From positions 1-64,000 of the forward strand of contig CAMVGM010000002.1 in the NCBI GenBank assembly GCA_947167015.1: a stretch of DNA of 64,000 bases. Reading direction: 5' to 3'. The position numbers and the translations under genes are program-made. The notes beneath the pieces were generated by a model. The model had not been told where the DNA came from, did not search any database, and was given only the letters and a program-made list of their open reading frames with translations. Each line of letters opens with the position of its first letter. The stretch's first letter is position 1. This stretch comes from an uncultured Bacteroidales bacterium (lineage in GTDB: Bacteria > Bacteroidota > Bacteroidia > Bacteroidales > UBA932). Positions 12,573-21,975 of the stretch are shown here, in pieces.

Positions 12573-14020
12573 TTCTTCCGGTAGCGTTCCCCGAACAGGT
12601 AGAGTACCGGGAAGATCTCCAGGCGCCCCAGCAGCATTTCCAGGATTCCCGAGACCTTCAGCAGGGCCGGGATGTGCGCGTAGTTCGCCATCGATCCCAC
12701 GTCGCCGAATCCCGGGCCGACATTGCCCAGGCAGGCCACGGAAGCCGTCAGCCCCGTGATGAAGTCCAGGCCGCCCGCCACGTTGATGACGGTGAACAGC
12801 GCCGCGAAGAGCAGGTAGCAGAAGATGAAAATGCCAACTTCGCCCACCTGTTCGGCGCTCCGTGGCATCCCGTCCACACGCACGATGCGCACCAGGCCGG
12901 GATTCACGGTCCCCCGCACGCGGGCACGGACGCCCTTCACGGCCAGGAGCAGACGGTCGATCTTGATTCCGCCGGAGGTGGAACCCGAACAGCCGCAGAC
13001 CCAGGAACAGAGCCACAGGAGCGCCATGCTGAGTGCCGGCCACTGCACCGTGTCCCGCGTGGCGAAACCGGTCGTCGTGGCCAGCGAGGCCACCTGGAAG
13101 GAAGCGTCCCGCAGGGCTTTCGGGATGGACCGGTATCCCGCATTCCAGTACAGGTCCACGGCGATCATGAAGATGAACAGGAGCACCAGGCACAGGAACA
13201 CCTTCACCGTCTCGGAGTGCCACAGTTTCTTTCCGCCCCGCAGGAAGGACTGGAAGATCAAGCCGAAATTAAGGGCACACGCGAGCATCGCAAAGGTCAG
13301 CACGATTTCCGCGGCCGGATTGGCGAACGAGGCGATGCTGGTGTTGCGGGTGCTGAATCCGCAGGTGCTGCACGCCGACATCGCGTGCGCGGCCGCGTCG
13401 AACCACCCCATGCCGGTGAGTTTCAAGGCGAACAGGGTCAGCGACGTGAGGCTCAGGTAAACGACAAGCAGGCGGTTGGCGAACAACGCATTGCCCCGGC
13501 CCGAAAAAGCGGAGCGGGCGACGTCGGAAATCTCGGCTCCCGACAGGGCCGAACGGTCACCGCCGCGCGTGATCAGCATGGAGAAGAGCGTCACGATACC
13601 CGCGCCGCCCACCCAAGCCGTGGAAATCCGCCAGAACTGCAGTCCGCGCGGCAGCGCCTCCACGTCGTCGAGGATGGACGCGCCTGTTGTGGTGAAACCG
13701 GACACGCTCTCGAAAAGGGCGTCCAGGGCTTCGAATTCCTGCCCGTAAAGCAGATACGGCAGCATGCCGAACAGGCACACGGTCAGCCAGGAGAAGACCA
13801 CGACGCAGTTTCCCTCGCGGAAGCGGAGCCGCTCCGTCCCCCGTTTGATGAACAGCAAAGGGTACAGGCCGGCGATAGCGGTAAGAAACGCGGAGAAGAG
13901 CAGCGGGATCCGGCTTTCGTCGCCGGGGGTGAAGCAGGCGATGATTCCGGACAGGAGCATCAGGGCTGCCACCATCAGCAACGAGACGCCGATATAATAG
14001 ACGATGACCTTCGTGTTCAT
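12569..14020 (-). CDS. trkH: TrkH-family potassium uptake protein
   Basis: Multi-TM; SVSGFTTTGASIL, STCGFSTRN, TTTGFATRD selectivity-filter repeats; start taken at MNTKVIVYY (14020). Confidence 0.92.
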   Translation of the reverse strand: MNTKVIVYYIGVSLLMVAALMLLSGIIACFTPGDESRIPLLFSAFLTAIAGLYPLLFIKRGTERLRFREGNCVVVFSWLTVCLFGMLPYLLYGQEFEALDALFESVSGFTTTGASILDDVEALPRGLQFWRISTAWVGGAGIVTLFSMLITRGGDRSALSGAEISDVARSAFSGRGNALFANRLLVVYLSLTSLTLFALKLTGMGWFDAAAHAMSACSTCGFSTRNTSIASFANPAAEIVLTFAMLACALNFGLIFQSFLRGGKKLWHSETVKVFLCLVLLFIFMIAVDLYWNAGYRSIPKALRDASFQVASLATTTGFATRDTVQWPALSMALLWLCSWVCGCSGSTSGGIKIDRLLLAVKGVRARVRGTVNPGLVRIVRVDGMPRSAEQVGEVGIFIFCYLLFAALFTVINVAGGLDFITGLTASVACLGNVGPGFGDVGSMANYAHIPALLKVSGILEMLLGRLEIFPVLYLFGERYRKN

Positions 14021-14066
14021 GACTTCCGCGAAAAAAGATGGGGCAAAGTTATTGTCCGGACTTTCA

Positions 14067-14110
14067 TTTATCAATACAATTTTATTTATATTTGCATTGA
14101 TAAAATCAAT
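14067..14110. promoter_or_regulatory. Operator-like inverted repeats at the oxyR-like promoter: TTTATCAAT (14067-14075), ATTGATAAA (14096-14104), ATTGAT-AAA-ATCAAT (14096-14110)
   Basis: Perfect 9-bp and 6-bp inverted repeats bracketing the -7 box and the inferred transcription start. Confidence 0.5.
14087..14094 (+). promoter_or_regulatory. -7 box TATATTTG of the oxyR-like gene
   Basis: Matches TAnnTTTG; weak TTTC at the -33 position (14062-14065). Confidence 0.5.
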
Positions 14111-14115
14111 TGGAA

Positions 14116-15045
14116 ATGACGCTGCAACAACTTCGGTACATCGTCGCCATCGACGATTTCCGGCATTTCGGCAAGGCGGCCGAGGCCTGCGGGCTGACGC
14201 AGTCCACCCTGAGCCTGCTGGTCAAGAAACTGGAAGAAGAACTGGACGTGCGGATCTTCGACCGGGAACGGCATCCCGTCGAGCCCACACAGCACGGGAG
14301 GAAGATCATCGAACAGGCGCGGGTCGTGCTCTTCAACGCCGCCCAGATCACCGAATTGGCGGAAAACGAGCGGCAGCTTGTTTCCGGCCCGCTGCACCTG
14401 GGACTGATCTCAACAGTGGCACCGGTCCTGGTCCCGGGCCTGTTCACCTATCTCGTACGGAACTACCCTTCCCTGTCCTTGCGCACCGAGGAGATGCTCA
14501 CGAGCACGCTCAAGGAAAAGCTACGCAAGGCCGAGGTCGACATCGGCATCCTGGCATCTCCGGTCAATGATCCGGAATTGCTGGAAATCCCGCTCTACCA
14601 CGAGCGTTTCTTTGCCTATGTTTCGGAAAAGGACCCGGCCTATGCGCAGGAAAGCTTCCGTCTGGAACGCCTGATGGAGCACCCGCTCTGGATCATGAAA
14701 AACGGCCTGCAACTCTTTGACAGCTCGCGGCGCGAACCCGACGAAGACCCTACCTATGAAAAATATTTCGAAGGTGGACGCGTGGGGACCCTGATCCAGA
14801 TCGTCAATGAACTCGGCGGCTTGACCGTGATTCCGGAAACCCATATCAGCCTGATTCTCTACAGCCTCCAGAAAAACCTGCGTCCAATCGAAGGCGCCAC
14901 CCGGGGCCGCTCGATCGCACTGGCCATCCGCAAGGACTTCATCCACGAAGCCAAGCTGAACGCGGTCGTCGATGCCATCCGCTCCATCATCCCGGTGAGC
15001 CTGCTCTTCCCCGTGATCCGGAACAACCCTCACCTGACCCTCTGA
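14116..15045 (+). CDS. OxyR-like LysR-family transcriptional regulator (lacks the redox Cys pair)
   Basis: MTLQQLRYIVAIDDFRHFGKAAEACGLTQSTLSLLVKKLEEELDVRIFDR HTH; substrate-binding domain with HPLWIMKNGLQLFDSS. Confidence 0.88.
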   Translation: MTLQQLRYIVAIDDFRHFGKAAEACGLTQSTLSLLVKKLEEELDVRIFDRERHPVEPTQHGRKIIEQARVVLFNAAQITELAENERQLVSGPLHLGLISTVAPVLVPGLFTYLVRNYPSLSLRTEEMLTSTLKEKLRKAEVDIGILASPVNDPELLEIPLYHERFFAYVSEKDPAYAQESFRLERLMEHPLWIMKNGLQLFDSSRREPDEDPTYEKYFEGGRVGTLIQIVNELGGLTVIPETHISLILYSLQKNLRPIEGATRGRSIALAIRKDFIHEAKLNAVVDAIRSIIPVSLLFPVIRNNPHLTL

Positions 15046-15062
15046 CCCGGGGCATCATGAAT

Positions 15063-15172
15063 GGGGAAGGTCGGTTTTCAGGGGCGGGACCTTCCCCACC
15101 AAATGTGGCTCCCAGTAGCGCCAAAAGCATAATTGCCGGGGAAGGTTCAAGGGATAAAAACCGACCTTCCCC
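15063..15172. repeat. BIME-like pair of REP palindromes upstream of the RAYT gene
   Basis: GGGGAAGGTC (15063-15072)/GACCTTCCCC (15088-15097); GGGGAAGGT (15138-15146)/ACCTTCCCC (15164-15172); outer 16-bp perfect inverted repeat GGGGAAGGTCGGTTTT (15063-15078)/AAAACCGACCTTCCCC (15157-15172). Confidence 0.85.
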
Positions 15173-15200
15173 AAAAAACAGGAGATGTGATAGGGAAAAA

Positions 15201-15232
15201 CTTGCTATTTCGGAAATGCTTTCCTACCTTGC
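15201..15232 (+). promoter_or_regulatory. Weak promoter candidate for the 117-aa ORF/RAYT unit: CTTG-N20-TACCTTGC
   Basis: Near match to TTTG-N20-TAnnTTTG, 18 nt upstream of ATG 15250. Confidence 0.3.
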
Positions 15233-15249
15233 CGGAAATCTGACAGACT

Positions 15250-15603
15250 ATGAAAAAGATTCTCGAAATCCACCAGTATGGTGAGACCGACATCCGTTTC
15301 CACACGGATCTCCGCCCTATGGAAAAACCGGAATCCATTCCGGAACTTGTCTCTTCCGTTGCCTTTTCGATGATGACCTCCCTCTGGGGCGGCAATGAGA
15401 TGGATATTCTCGCCATCATCCGTGCCCTGGCTATTGCCGATCTGGCGGTCAGCGTGAACCGCAAAGAAATGATCAAGATGATGGATCAGGATTCCAAGGC
15501 CTTCGCGGAAATAATCCGGGAGGCTCACCAGGCCTTTGAACGCAACGGAGGAAAAGCCGTCGTTTTCGCTCCCGGCGTCATGCCCGCCAAGACGAAAAGC
15601 TGA
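15250..15603 (+). CDS. Hypothetical 117-aa protein, coupled to the RAYT gene
   Basis: Ends 2 nt before the RAYT ATG; no family recognised. Confidence 0.75.
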   Translation: MKKILEIHQYGETDIRFHTDLRPMEKPESIPELVSSVAFSMMTSLWGGNEMDILAIIRALAIADLAVSVNRKEMIKMMDQDSKAFAEIIREAHQAFERNGGKAVVFAPGVMPAKTKS

Positions 15604-15605
15604 GT

Positions 15606-16523
15606 ATGCGGCGTATTGTCAATCACGAACTGCCGGATGGAAGCATCCGGCAGGTGCTCCCTTTCCATATCAGCCTGGAAGGACTGGAAACCGTCGTCCT
15701 ATGCCGGGACGACCGGGACTATGACGCCATGGTCAAGATCCTGTGCGTCGCAGCCCGCAGGAAGAACGTCATCGTGATCATCTATGCCGTGGTCTCCAAC
15801 CATTGCCACATAGCCGTGCTCGCTGCCTGTCAGGAAGATGCGCTTGCCTACGGAGTGGAAATCAAGCGGATATACGCAATGTGGTTCAGCCGCAGATACC
15901 GGGAGAACGCCATCCTGCATAGAGCCGACGTGAAAGCCATCCTGCTGGACAGCGACTGGTACGTCCGGAACGCCCTGGCATACATCCCCCGCAATGCGTT
16001 GGACAACGGCTGCAATGTCTCCGAGTACCGATGGACGGGTTTCCGGGGCATGTTCCGGAACGGACAGCGCTCCGAACCTGGCCGGGACGTCGCCTCCCTG
16101 ACCAAACGGGAAAGGGAACGGATCATGCACACCGGGGACGACCTGAACGGAGTGAGATGGCAGATTGACGGCCGGGAAGAGTTGATTCCGGAAACTATCT
16201 GCGAACACCGTTATCTGGAACAGGCCTTTGAAGGGGACCCTGCCTTTTTCCTAAAGACCATCGGCGGCCAGAACGCCGCGGAAATGGAAGAGGACCTGAT
16301 CCGGAAACCCAGACGGATGACGACGGACGGAGAGTTTTTCAAACTGGCCAACGAAACCTGCAAGCGGTGGTATCAGGAAGACCTGTCCGCCATCTCCCAG
16401 GAAAGGAAATACCGGCTGATCCTTTTCTTGTTCCGGACCTGTCGTACCAGCGTTCCTCAAACGGCGCGCATCTTTGGACTTCCGCGGGATACGGTTTCCC
16501 ATGTACTGGGCAAAAAGAGATAA
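15606..16523 (+). mobile_element. REP-associated tyrosine transposase (RAYT, Y1/HUH family)
   Basis: 305 aa; HUH motif VVSNHCHIAV, candidate catalytic Tyr in ALAYIPRNALDNG, YRWTGFRGMF, C-terminal HTH (SVPQTARIFGLPRDTVSHVLGKK); flanked by REP palindromes. Confidence 0.85.
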
Positions 16524-16530
16524 TAACTGA

Positions 16531-16562
16531 GGAAGGTCCGGCAAAAAAACCGGACCTTCCCC
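16531..16562. repeat. REP palindrome downstream of RAYT: GGAAGGTCCGG-N8-CCGGACCTTCC(CC)
   Basis: Perfect 11-bp stem 16531-16541/16550-16560 sharing the GGAAGGTC/GACCTTCCCC core with the upstream REPs. Confidence 0.85.
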
Positions 16563-16580
16563 AAAGTCATTGTGCCAAGG

Positions 16581-17057
16581 CTATTTCAGCAAGGCGAAGA
16601 TGTCGTTCAGGCAGGAAAGGGTGGGTGCGACGCCCACCGCCGAATTGCTCAACTGGGGCGTGATCCCGGAATTCGCCGCATCGGCGGCCCGCATGATCGC
16701 GGTGGTGTCGATGCCCGACATGGCCTGGAGTCCCCGGATGACGCCGGAGACATTGCTGTCGTTGATCAGGTTTTCGGAACCGCGCATCAATCCGGACGTG
16801 AAGCTGTTCAGGAAACCGGGCGTGGCATCCGTCAGCGCGCCGGCGCCGGTGAGGACCTTGCTGAGGTTGAGGACATTCATCACACTGGACAGGTCGATGG
16901 CGCCGGTCTGGCTGAGCACCTTGTACAAGGCCAGGATGGCGGAACCCGTATTGCTTCCGACCGAAGTGGGGCTCGTAGTGATGCTCTTCAGCACGGAGCA
17001 GGAGGACAGCAGGGCGATGGCGGCCACTGCCGCGATGAGACGTTTCACGATCTTCAT
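16581..17057 (-). CDS. Hypothetical secreted lipoprotein
   Basis: MKIVKRLIAAVAAIALLSSCSVLKS lipobox; start set at 17057 rather than ORF start 17282. Confidence 0.75.
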   Translation of the reverse strand: MKIVKRLIAAVAAIALLSSCSVLKSITTSPTSVGSNTGSAILALYKVLSQTGAIDLSSVMNVLNLSKVLTGAGALTDATPGFLNSFTSGLMRGSENLINDSNVSGVIRGLQAMSGIDTTAIMRAADAANSGITPQLSNSAVGVAPTLSCLNDIFALLK

Positions 17058-17125
17058 GACAAGATAAACTTTAATGGTTACAGTTTCTGTCGCTAAGATA
17101 CAAAAAACTATCGTTCCCCGTGCAG

Positions 17126-18298
17126 CTAACCTTCGAAAAAGAAGGCTTCCGGGAGGGGGTGGCAATTGTACTGCGAAGCCATGGATTCGCCATAGGCGCC
17201 GGCGGAACGGATGGCCACCAGGTCGCCCCGGCGGCATCTGTCGATGGAGAACTCCTTGATGAACACGTCGGAACTCTCGCACACCGGCCCCACCACGTCA
17301 TAGACCTCCTCCGGCTCGTCCGAAGTCAGGTTCTCCACGCGGTGATAGGCCCGGTACATCGCCGGACGGACCAGTTCGGTCATGCTGCCGTCGATGATGG
17401 CAAACTGCTTGTGGGTGCCCTGCTTGACATAGAGCACGCGGCAGATGAGCGAACCGCAGGGCGCCACGATGCTGCGTCCCGGCTCGAAATGGACGACCGT
17501 GCCGCGGGGCAGTTTCAGGTGCCGGCGGAACACCCCGAACCAGCTCTCGAAATCAGCCACGGGCAGGTGGTTGGGATGCTGGTAGTTGATGCCCAGGCCG
17601 CCGCCAACGTTAATGTCCCCGACCGGACGTCCGCCGCGGGCCAGACGGGTCACCAGTTCGTTGATCCGGTTGCACAGGGCCACGAAATCGCTCATGTCCA
17701 GGATCTGCGAACCGATGTGGAAATGCAGGCCGCAGTACTTCACGTGCGGGAGTTGCAGGGCCAGGTCGAGCACGCCGTCCAGCTGCTCGTAATTGATGCC
17801 GAACTTGTTCTCCGCCAGCCCCGTCGTGATGCCCGCGTGGGTATGCGCCCCGATGTCCGGGTTGATGCGCAGGCTCACGGGAGCCACGCGTCCCATCTCC
17901 CCCGCCAGGGCGTCGATCACCTCCAGTTCCGCCGCGGATTCCACGTTGAAGCGGGAGATGCCCGTCTCCAAGGCGAGACGGATCTCTTCGTCAGTCTTGC
18001 CAACGCCGGCGAACACGATGCCCTCCGGCGCGAACCCGGCCTGGAGCGCGGCGCGGATCTCCCCGCCGCTGACGCAGTCGGCCCCGAAGCCGCGCTGCGC
18101 GATCTCCGCCAGGATGCGGGGATTAAAGTTCGCCTTGACGGCGTAATGCACCCGGAAATCCGGATTCCGCTCCAACTGCGCCTGCACGGCGTCAAGGGTA
18201 CGGCGCAGCAGCGGCAGGTCGTAGTAGTAGAACGGAGTCCGCAGCCCCGCGAAGCGGGAAACCGGAAAATCGCCCTTCAGCATCACGCAAACAGGCAT
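17126..18298 (-). CDS. lysA: Diaminopimelate decarboxylase
   Basis: HYAVKANFNPRIL PLP-Lys, GGGLGINY, EPGRSIVAPCG motifs. Confidence 0.94.
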   Translation of the reverse strand: MPVCVMLKGDFPVSRFAGLRTPFYYYDLPLLRRTLDAVQAQLERNPDFRVHYAVKANFNPRILAEIAQRGFGADCVSGGEIRAALQAGFAPEGIVFAGVGKTDEEIRLALETGISRFNVESAAELEVIDALAGEMGRVAPVSLRINPDIGAHTHAGITTGLAENKFGINYEQLDGVLDLALQLPHVKYCGLHFHIGSQILDMSDFVALCNRINELVTRLARGGRPVGDINVGGGLGINYQHPNHLPVADFESWFGVFRRHLKLPRGTVVHFEPGRSIVAPCGSLICRVLYVKQGTHKQFAIIDGSMTELVRPAMYRAYHRVENLTSDEPEEVYDVVGPVCESSDVFIKEFSIDRCRRGDLVAIRSAGAYGESMASQYNCHPLPEAFFFEG

Positions 18299-19596
18299 TT
18301 GCTCAAGGAACGCAGGGCGCGCGCCTTGTCCTCCCCCTTCACCAGGAAGGAAATGTTGTAGTTGCTGCCGCCGTAGGAGATCATGCGCACGGGGATGTCC
18401 TTCATCGCCTCGAGGGCGCGGGATTCAAAGCCCACGTTCTCCCAGTCCATGTCGCCCACCACGCAGATGATGCACATGTCGAGGTCCACGCCCACGGTAC
18501 CGTATTTCTTGAGGTCGTGTACGATTTCGCCGAGGTGGCGCGTGTTGTCGATGGACATCGACACGCCCACCTCCGAGGTGCAGATCATGTCGATGGATGT
18601 CTGCCAGCTTTCGAAGATCTCGAACACCTTGCGCAGGAAACCGTGCGCGAGGAGCATGCGGGAAGACTTGATGCGGATAGCCGTGATATTGTCCTTCGCA
18701 GCGATGGCCTTGATCGTGCCGGTCTCGGGGACGTTGTCGATCAGCGTGCCGGGCGCGTCCGGATCCATCGTATTGAGCAGCAGCACCGGGATGCCGGCGA
18801 ATTTCGCCGGCTGGATGCAGGTAGGATGCAGGATCTTCGCCCCGAAATAGCCCAGTTCCGCGGCCTCCTCGAAGTGGAGGTGCCGCACGGCCATGGTATG
18901 GTCCACGATGCGGGGATCGTTGTTGTGCATGCCGTCGATGTCGGTCCAGATCTGGATCTCCTCCGCGCCGACCGCGGCGCCGATGAGCGAGGCCGTGTAG
19001 TCGGAACCGCCGCGCTGCAGGTTGTCGATCTCGTCGTGCGTGTTGCGGCAGATGAAGCCCTGCGTGAGGTAGAGCGGGGCCTTGGGATACTGGGCGAGCA
19101 GGGCGCCGAGCTTCTCGCGGATGTACTCCGTATCGGGCTCGCCCTGCAGGTCGATCTTCATGAAATCCAGCGCAGGAAGCATCTGGACGGCCACGCCCTG
19201 CTCCTGCAGGTAGAGTTCCATCATCTTGGTGGACAGGAGTTCGCCCTGGCCGATGATGATCTTCGCCTCGACCTGCGTGAAGAGGCGCTTGGTGAAGCTG
19301 CGAAGGTAGTCGAACACGCCGTCGACATAGTCCTGCGCCTGTTTTCGTGCCTCGGCGGTGCCGTAGAGTTCCGCGATGGTTCCGCGGTACTTGGCGGCGA
19401 GGCGGTCCACCGTCTCGCTGGCGCCGTCGGCATTGCGGTTGAACAGGTATTCCGTGATCTCCACGAGGGAGTTGGTCGTCCCGGACATCGCCGAGAGGAC
19501 CACGATGTTGCGGCCGCCGCGGGAAACCAGTTCCGCGACTTTCTTGATCCGCTGGGCAGAACCGACAGAGGTCCCGCCGAATTTCATCACTTTCAT
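18283..19596 (-). CDS. lysC: Aspartate kinase (monofunctional)
   Basis: MKVMKFGGTSVGSAQRI, RGGSDYTASLIGAAVGAEEIQIWTDIDG, tandem ACT region. Confidence 0.95.
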   Translation of the reverse strand: MKVMKFGGTSVGSAQRIKKVAELVSRGGRNIVVLSAMSGTTNSLVEITEYLFNRNADGASETVDRLAAKYRGTIAELYGTAEARKQAQDYVDGVFDYLRSFTKRLFTQVEAKIIIGQGELLSTKMMELYLQEQGVAVQMLPALDFMKIDLQGEPDTEYIREKLGALLAQYPKAPLYLTQGFICRNTHDEIDNLQRGGSDYTASLIGAAVGAEEIQIWTDIDGMHNNDPRIVDHTMAVRHLHFEEAAELGYFGAKILHPTCIQPAKFAGIPVLLLNTMDPDAPGTLIDNVPETGTIKAIAAKDNITAIRIKSSRMLLAHGFLRKVFEIFESWQTSIDMICTSEVGVSMSIDNTRHLGEIVHDLKKYGTVGVDLDMCIICVVGDMDWENVGFESRALEAMKDIPVRMISYGGSNYNISFLVKGEDKARALRSLSKCLFA

Positions 19597-19619
19597 AGGA
19601 CTATGCTAAATTGTCTAAA

Positions 19620-20651
19620 CTAACGCTTCATGTATTTTTCCAGGAAGGGCAGCAGGATGCCCGTCAGCTGTTCGGTCTCGATCAGGAAGCCGTCGTGACC
19701 GAACCTGGAGCTCAGTTCGCGGTATTGCGCGGACTTCAGCGCGGCAACGGTGGCCCGGCCGTGGCTGGGCGGGAAAAGGACGTCGCTGTCGATGCTGATC
19801 ATCATGCAGTTGGCCTGGATGCGCGAAAGGGCCGCCTCTACCCCGCCCCGGCCGCGGCCGACGTTCTGGCTGTCCAGCGCCTCGGTCAGGTACCAGTAGC
19901 TGTACGCGTCGAAGCGGTCCACCAGTTTCTTGCCCTGATAGCGCTGGTAGGAACCTGCCCGCCCGGCGAAGAGAGTGTCCTCCTCGGGCTCGGCCTGGGT
20001 GAGGTTGTAGCCCTCATAGGTGCGGTAGGAGATCAGGGCGATGGAACGCGCGCAGGCCAGGCCCTTGCGGCCGCCCGTCAGGTCCTTGGCCTCGCGGAAA
20101 CTCGGATCGGCTTCCAGCGCCATCCGCTGCGATTCGTTGAAGGCGGTCATATAGGGAAGGACGCGCGTCGCCGTGGCCAGGAAGACCACGTCGCGGACCA
20201 CCTCCGGCTCCATGATTACCCATTCCAGGGCCTGGAAACCGCCGATGGAAGGACCCAGCATCAGGTCGATGCGTTCGATGCCCAGGTGCTTGCGGACCAG
20301 GATCTCGGCGCTGACGATGTCACGCACCGTCGTGCGCGGGAAATCAAAGAGGAAGGGCTTCCCCGTGGCAGGGTTCACCGCTGCGGGCCCGGCCGCCCCG
20401 TAGGGCGAGCAGAGCATCGCCGCGCACACGATGAAGAAGCGGTCGGGGTCGAAGAGTTTGCCCTTGCCGACCAGCTGCGGCCACCAGTCTTCCGGATTGG
20501 AATTGCCGGTCAGGGCGTGGCAGATCCACACCACCGTCTCGCCGGGACGGTACGCCCTGTCGGAGGTGTGATATACCATCTCCAGGCGGTCCAGGCGGCC
20601 TCCCGATTCAAACTCGAACGGTTCTTCTATGACCAGCTTATGGCGCTTCAT
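19620..20651 (-). CDS. metX: Homoserine O-acetyltransferase
   Basis: 343 aa; alpha/beta hydrolase fold, LMLGPSIGGFQALEW, SDVLFPPSHGR, SRFGHDGFLIE. Confidence 0.92.
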   Translation of the reverse strand: MKRHKLVIEEPFEFESGGRLDRLEMVYHTSDRAYRPGETVVWICHALTGNSNPEDWWPQLVGKGKLFDPDRFFIVCAAMLCSPYGAAGPAAVNPATGKPFLFDFPRTTVRDIVSAEILVRKHLGIERIDLMLGPSIGGFQALEWVIMEPEVVRDVVFLATATRVLPYMTAFNESQRMALEADPSFREAKDLTGGRKGLACARSIALISYRTYEGYNLTQAEPEEDTLFAGRAGSYQRYQGKKLVDRFDAYSYWYLTEALDSQNVGRGRGGVEAALSRIQANCMMISIDSDVLFPPSHGRATVAALKSAQYRELSSRFGHDGFLIETEQLTGILLPFLEKYMKR

Positions 20652-21973
20652 CTCACTTGATTCTTCGGGTGGTCGCGCTCGAATTCCGCCATCCTTTCTT
20701 CCAGCACCGGATAGAGTTCCTCGCGCATCCGGCTGGTGCAGCCGCGCACGCCTTCCCGGTGGCTGCCCGTCGTGGACAGGCTGATGCTGCTGACGCCGTA
20801 ATGCATCAGTTCCACCACCAGTTCGTCCCCGGTCAGCCCCTCGTAGCCGAGGGTGAAGAAGAAGCCGTCCCCCACCTCGCGCGTCACGTCGCGGTCATAG
20901 ACCACCGTGAAGCCGTGACGGCGGAAGATCTCCTTCATCCGGAACGCCCGGCGTTCGTACTCGCGGGTGTCCTCTACGAAGTCGATCTTGCCCTCGCAGG
21001 AGAGGCGCAGCATCTCGGCGTAGCCGTACTGCGTGCTGGCGGTGCAGCCGCTCGTGATCATATACAGGATGGACGCCGTAAGCGTGACGCCGAAGACGCC
21101 GGCGTCGTGGTAGCGTTCCGCCAGGGCGGGATACTGCCGCTCGAAGAGGCGGTCTCCGATGCAGCAGAGGGCGATGCGCTGTCCGGCATAGCTGAAGATC
21201 TTGGACGCGGACAGCATCAGGATGTAATTGTCGGTATAACGGGCCACGGTGGGCACGAACGGGGCCCGGTACGGATGGCCGAGGTCCCGGCGATAATCCA
21301 TGCAGAAGTAGGCCAGGTCCTCCATCACCACGGCGTCGTAGCGCGTGGCCAGTTCGCCGATCACCTGCAATTCCTCTTCCTCCAAGCAGATCCACGCGGG
21401 ATTGTTGGGGTTGGAATAGACGATGGCGGCGACGTCGCCCGCGGAGAGTTCCTCTTCCAGCTTGGCACGCAGGCGGTCAGCCCCGCGCCAGGCATAGACG
21501 TCGAACTCGCGCCAGGCGATGCCCAGCACGCGCAGCTGCGACTTCTGGATCGGGAAGCCCGGATCGATGAAGAGCACCTTGTCCTTGCCGGGAATGCGCT
21601 GGGTACAGGCGATGAAACTGCCGAACGAGGCGGCCACGGAGCCTGTCGTGGGCACGCAGCCGCGGGGGCTGACCGTCACGTCGATGAAGGCGCGGATGAA
21701 CTCCGACGCGGCTTCCTTGAGTTCGGGCACGCCGGCGGCTGCCGGATACTGCGACCCGACCCCCTCGTCCAGGGCCCGCTTCTCGGCCTCGACGCCGAAA
21801 CGGTTCACGGGCAGGCCCGGCGAGCCCTGGTCCATCCGGATGAAGGGGATGCCGGTCTTGCGCTCCAGGTACTGGGCGGCCAGCAGGATTTCCCCGATCG
21901 TGGCGGTGGACAGGTCAGCGATGCTGTTTACGCGACAGGCCTCTGCGACGAGTTCGTCATTGAAAACCTTCAT
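20648..21973 (-). CDS. PLP-dependent aminotransferase, class I/II
   Basis: GSQYPAAAGVPELKEA, YSNPNNPAWICLEEEE, MLSASKIFSYAGQR (PLP Lys). Confidence 0.9.
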   Translation of the reverse strand: MKVFNDELVAEACRVNSIADLSTATIGEILLAAQYLERKTGIPFIRMDQGSPGLPVNRFGVEAEKRALDEGVGSQYPAAAGVPELKEAASEFIRAFIDVTVSPRGCVPTTGSVAASFGSFIACTQRIPGKDKVLFIDPGFPIQKSQLRVLGIAWREFDVYAWRGADRLRAKLEEELSAGDVAAIVYSNPNNPAWICLEEEELQVIGELATRYDAVVMEDLAYFCMDYRRDLGHPYRAPFVPTVARYTDNYILMLSASKIFSYAGQRIALCCIGDRLFERQYPALAERYHDAGVFGVTLTASILYMITSGCTASTQYGYAEMLRLSCEGKIDFVEDTREYERRAFRMKEIFRRHGFTVVYDRDVTREVGDGFFFTLGYEGLTGDELVVELMHYGVSSISLSTTGSHREGVRGCTSRMREELYPVLEERMAEFERDHPKNQVR

Positions 21974-21975
21974 GC

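Noticed and set aside
15606-16523. Interpreting the Y1 transposase as a complete IS200/IS605 insertion sequence
   Set aside because: No TnpB, and multiple REP palindromes rather than a single LE/RE pair; the C-terminal HTH and flanking REPs fit a RAYT better.
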